Shown here piece by piece: positions 39,932 through 41,345 of a stretch of DNA of 41,345 bases. The DNA is taken from contig NZ_QFWV02000008.1 in the NCBI RefSeq assembly GCF_003149475.2, positions 549,231-590,575 on the forward strand. Reading direction: 5' to 3'. Within the stretch, counting starts at the first letter, position 1. Each line of letters opens with the position of its first letter. The position numbers and the translations under genes were made by a program. The notes beneath the pieces were generated by a model, which was not told the DNA's origin, did no database searches, and was given only the letters and a program-made list of their open reading frames with translations. The DNA is from Oceaniradius stylonematis (GTDB lineage Bacteria > Pseudomonadota > Alphaproteobacteria > Rhizobiales > Rhizobiaceae).

Positions 39932-40684
39932 ATGGCAGGTCATTCCAAATTCAAGAACATCATGCACCGCAAGGGCCGGCAGGACGCCGCGCGCTCGAAA
40001 CTCTTCTCGCGCCTGTCCAAGGAGATCACCGTCGCGGTGAAAATGGGCGGCGGCGTCACCGATCCGGACATGAACCCGCGCCTGCGCCTGGCCGTGCAGA
40101 ACGCCAAGGGCCAGTCCATGCCCAAGGACAACATCCAGCGCGCCATCAACAAGGGCACCGGCGCCGGCGGCGAGGACTATCAGGAGATGCGCTATGAGGG
40201 CTATGGGCCCGGCGGCGTCGCGGTCATCGTCGAGGCGCTGACCGACAATCTGAACCGCTCGGCCTCCAACATCCGCGCGGCCTTCTCCAAAAACGGCGGC
40301 TCGCTGGGGGAAACCGGCTCGGTCTCCTTCATGTTCGACCGGGTCGGCGAGATCGTCTACAAGCCCGAGGCGGGCGACGCCGACACCGTCATGGAAGCGG
40401 CGATCGAGGCCGGCGCCGAGGATGTCGAGACCGGCGAGGACGGCCACACCATCACCTGCGCATTCGAGGATCTGGGCGCCGTCTCAAAAGCGCTGGAAGC
40501 GACGCTGGGCGAGGCCGAATCCGTCAACGCGATCTGGAAGCCGCAGAACGAGACGCCTGTCGACGAGGACAAGGCGGGCACCCTTCTCAAGCTGCTCGAC
40601 GCGCTCGACGAGGATGATGACGTCCAGAACGTCTATTCGAACGAGGACATCGCGGACGATGTGATGGAGCGGCTGAGCGCTTGA
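39932..40684 (+). CDS. yebC: YebC/PmpR family protein
   Basis: A 250-residue member of the YebC family, cytoplasmic proteins described as DNA-binding regulators and, more recently, as factors aiding translation of difficult proline stretches. The canonical start [32 protein letters not shown] and the segments [25 protein letters not shown] and [18 protein letters not shown] are diagnostic. The acidic C-terminus ends near [10 protein letters not shown]. The start at 39932 is certain from the family. In many bacteria yebC lies by ruvC; here that gene is not in view. Confidence 0.96.
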   Translation: MAGHSKFKNIMHRKGRQDAARSKLFSRLSKEITVAVKMGGGVTDPDMNPRLRLAVQNAKGQSMPKDNIQRAINKGTGAGGEDYQEMRYEGYGPGGVAVIVEALTDNLNRSASNIRAAFSKNGGSLGETGSVSFMFDRVGEIVYKPEAGDADTVMEAAIEAGAEDVETGEDGHTITCAFEDLGAVSKALEATLGEAESVNAIWKPQNETPVDEDKAGTLLKLLDALDEDDDVQNVYSNEDIADDVMERLSA

Positions 40685-40758
40685 ACGCGTCAGGGCGGCG
40701 CCCCTCTCCCCCCTTGAGGGTGAGAAAGCGCGGGCGACCACGCCGTTTCCGCCACGTC

Positions 40759-41345
40759 CTATGAGGCGCCCTGGCGCTCAACGTGTCGGGCCCCTTCCGC
40801 CCCTTCGCCAGCCCGCACCGCAGCAACAATATGCGCGATGGAGTTGGCGTAATATTCCAGCAGCAATTGCTCGTTCAGGTTGGCGCGGTGCAGCCCGTCG
40901 TCATTGGCTTCCATGATGTGCCGCATCTTCAGCATGCGGATGCCCGTTTCGAGCATGTAGTCGCGGTCGTGGCGCGGAATGTGCACGTGATAGCCGGCGG
41001 CCTCGATCCGCTGGATCAGGTCGAATACCCTGGATTTGAGTTCCAGATCGCCCATCCAGTGGTCCTCGTTCTCGAGCAGCACGGTTGCCACCAGCGCCAC
41101 CGGCAAGACCGGGATGATGGCGCCGATCTCGCCGAGCAGCGCTTCGCCGAGCTTCTGCACACCGGCGAAATGCGCCTCGCGCGCCTTGCGCTCCACCGGG
41201 TCGCCGGTCTCGTGATGGCCGGAGAAATCGATATCGTTTTCTCTGGCGAATTCGGTCAGCGACAGCGGTTCTCCGAACGAAACGCAGGCGTAGCCGTATC
41301 GGTAGAGCCGGCCCTGCAAACGCAGCTTGGCCAGATGCGCCAGAA
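40759..41345 (-). CDS. PlsB-like glycerol-3-phosphate acyltransferase (partial, N-terminus outside window)
   Basis: The C-terminal ~195 residues of a protein that enters from the right edge (frame LAHLAKLRLQGRLYRYGYACVSFGEPLSL). The stretch YGYACVSFGEPLSL and then IGAIIPVLPVALVATVLLEN match the C-terminal region of membrane glycerol-3-phosphate acyltransferases (PlsB class), which begin phospholipid synthesis. The helical tail (LLLEYYANSIAHIVAAVRA) is typical of that family. The acyltransferase HX4D motif would lie beyond the edge, so the assignment rests on this part only. It is convergent with yebC across 74 bases. Confidence 0.75.
   Translation of the reverse strand, partial: LAHLAKLRLQGRLYRYGYACVSFGEPLSLTEFARENDIDFSGHHETGDPVERKAREAHFAGVQKLGEALLGEIGAIIPVLPVALVATVLLENEDHWMGDLELKSRVFDLIQRIEAAGYHVHIPRHDRDYMLETGIRMLKMRHIMEANDDGLHRANLNEQLLLEYYANSIAHIVAAVRAGEGAEGARHVERQGAS

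Overview
The window is GC-rich DNA from an alphaproteobacterium. The best fit is the Hyphomicrobiales (Rhizobiales): it has ctrA, chpT and sciP, the lineage-typical families DUF1134, DUF6638, DUF2333 and DUF4164, GANTC and TTAA-N7-TTAA type motifs, and Rhizobiales-like intergenic palindromes. I cannot name the genus. About 50 protein genes and one RNA gene (6S) are supported. No tRNA, rRNA, CRISPR array or insertion-sequence transposase was seen.

Region 1 (1-9.8 kb, mostly minus strand): a partial formate-tetrahydrofolate ligase gene, then five genes of unknown function. In transcription order these are a coiled-coil protein (9806-8718), a 385-aa protein (8699-7542), a classic-clade AAA ATPase (7403-5493), a DUF6638 protein (4036-2753) and a membrane-anchored DUF2333 protein (2731-1628). 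Two toxin-antitoxin modules, hicAB (plus) and vapBC (minus), sit in the middle and split the set. I consider this set the best candidate for an undescribed multi-protein system.

Region 2 (9.9-15 kb): thymidine kinase, a HugZ-like heme/flavin-fold protein, a PEP mutase/isocitrate lyase family enzyme, a TrmH-type RNA methylase, a long membrane-anchored coiled-coil protein and an exported DUF1134 protein.

Region 3 (15.2-19.1 kb) is a cell-cycle control block: the phosphotransferase chpT, a pseudo-receiver protein lacking the phospho-acceptor Asp, the master regulator ctrA, fliJ, a PqiA-like membrane protein, a 32-aa membrane peptide gene and the CtrA antagonist sciP. CtrA-type boxes and GANTC methylation sites lie in the control regions.

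Region 4 (19.2-26.8 kb): mnmA, a WYL regulator next to a DJ-1/PfpI protein, a VOC protein, an SDR dehydrogenase, an ORF6N-domain gene with a conspicuous palindrome at its 5' end, a propionyl-CoA synthetase and an SGNH hydrolase.

Region 5 (26.9-33.1 kb): a minus-strand central carbon cluster tkt-gap-pgk-fda. It is interrupted by a plus-strand gene for a secreted cysteine-rich protein, which lies between two perfect 27-bp copies of the 3' end of pgk, like a small integrated element. A 30-bp near-palindrome lies upstream of fda.

Region 6 (33.4-41.3 kb): DUF4164, zapA, an oppositely oriented oxidoreductase, 6S RNA, 5-formyl-THF cyclo-ligase and ymdB, which is the conserved zapA-ssrS-ygfA neighbourhood with one inserted gene. 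After these come an exported DUF4344 metallopeptidase, two further exported proteins (one an MBL-fold protein with a degenerate metal motif), a GFA-family protein, a small membrane protein, yebC, and the C-terminal part of a PlsB-like acyltransferase.
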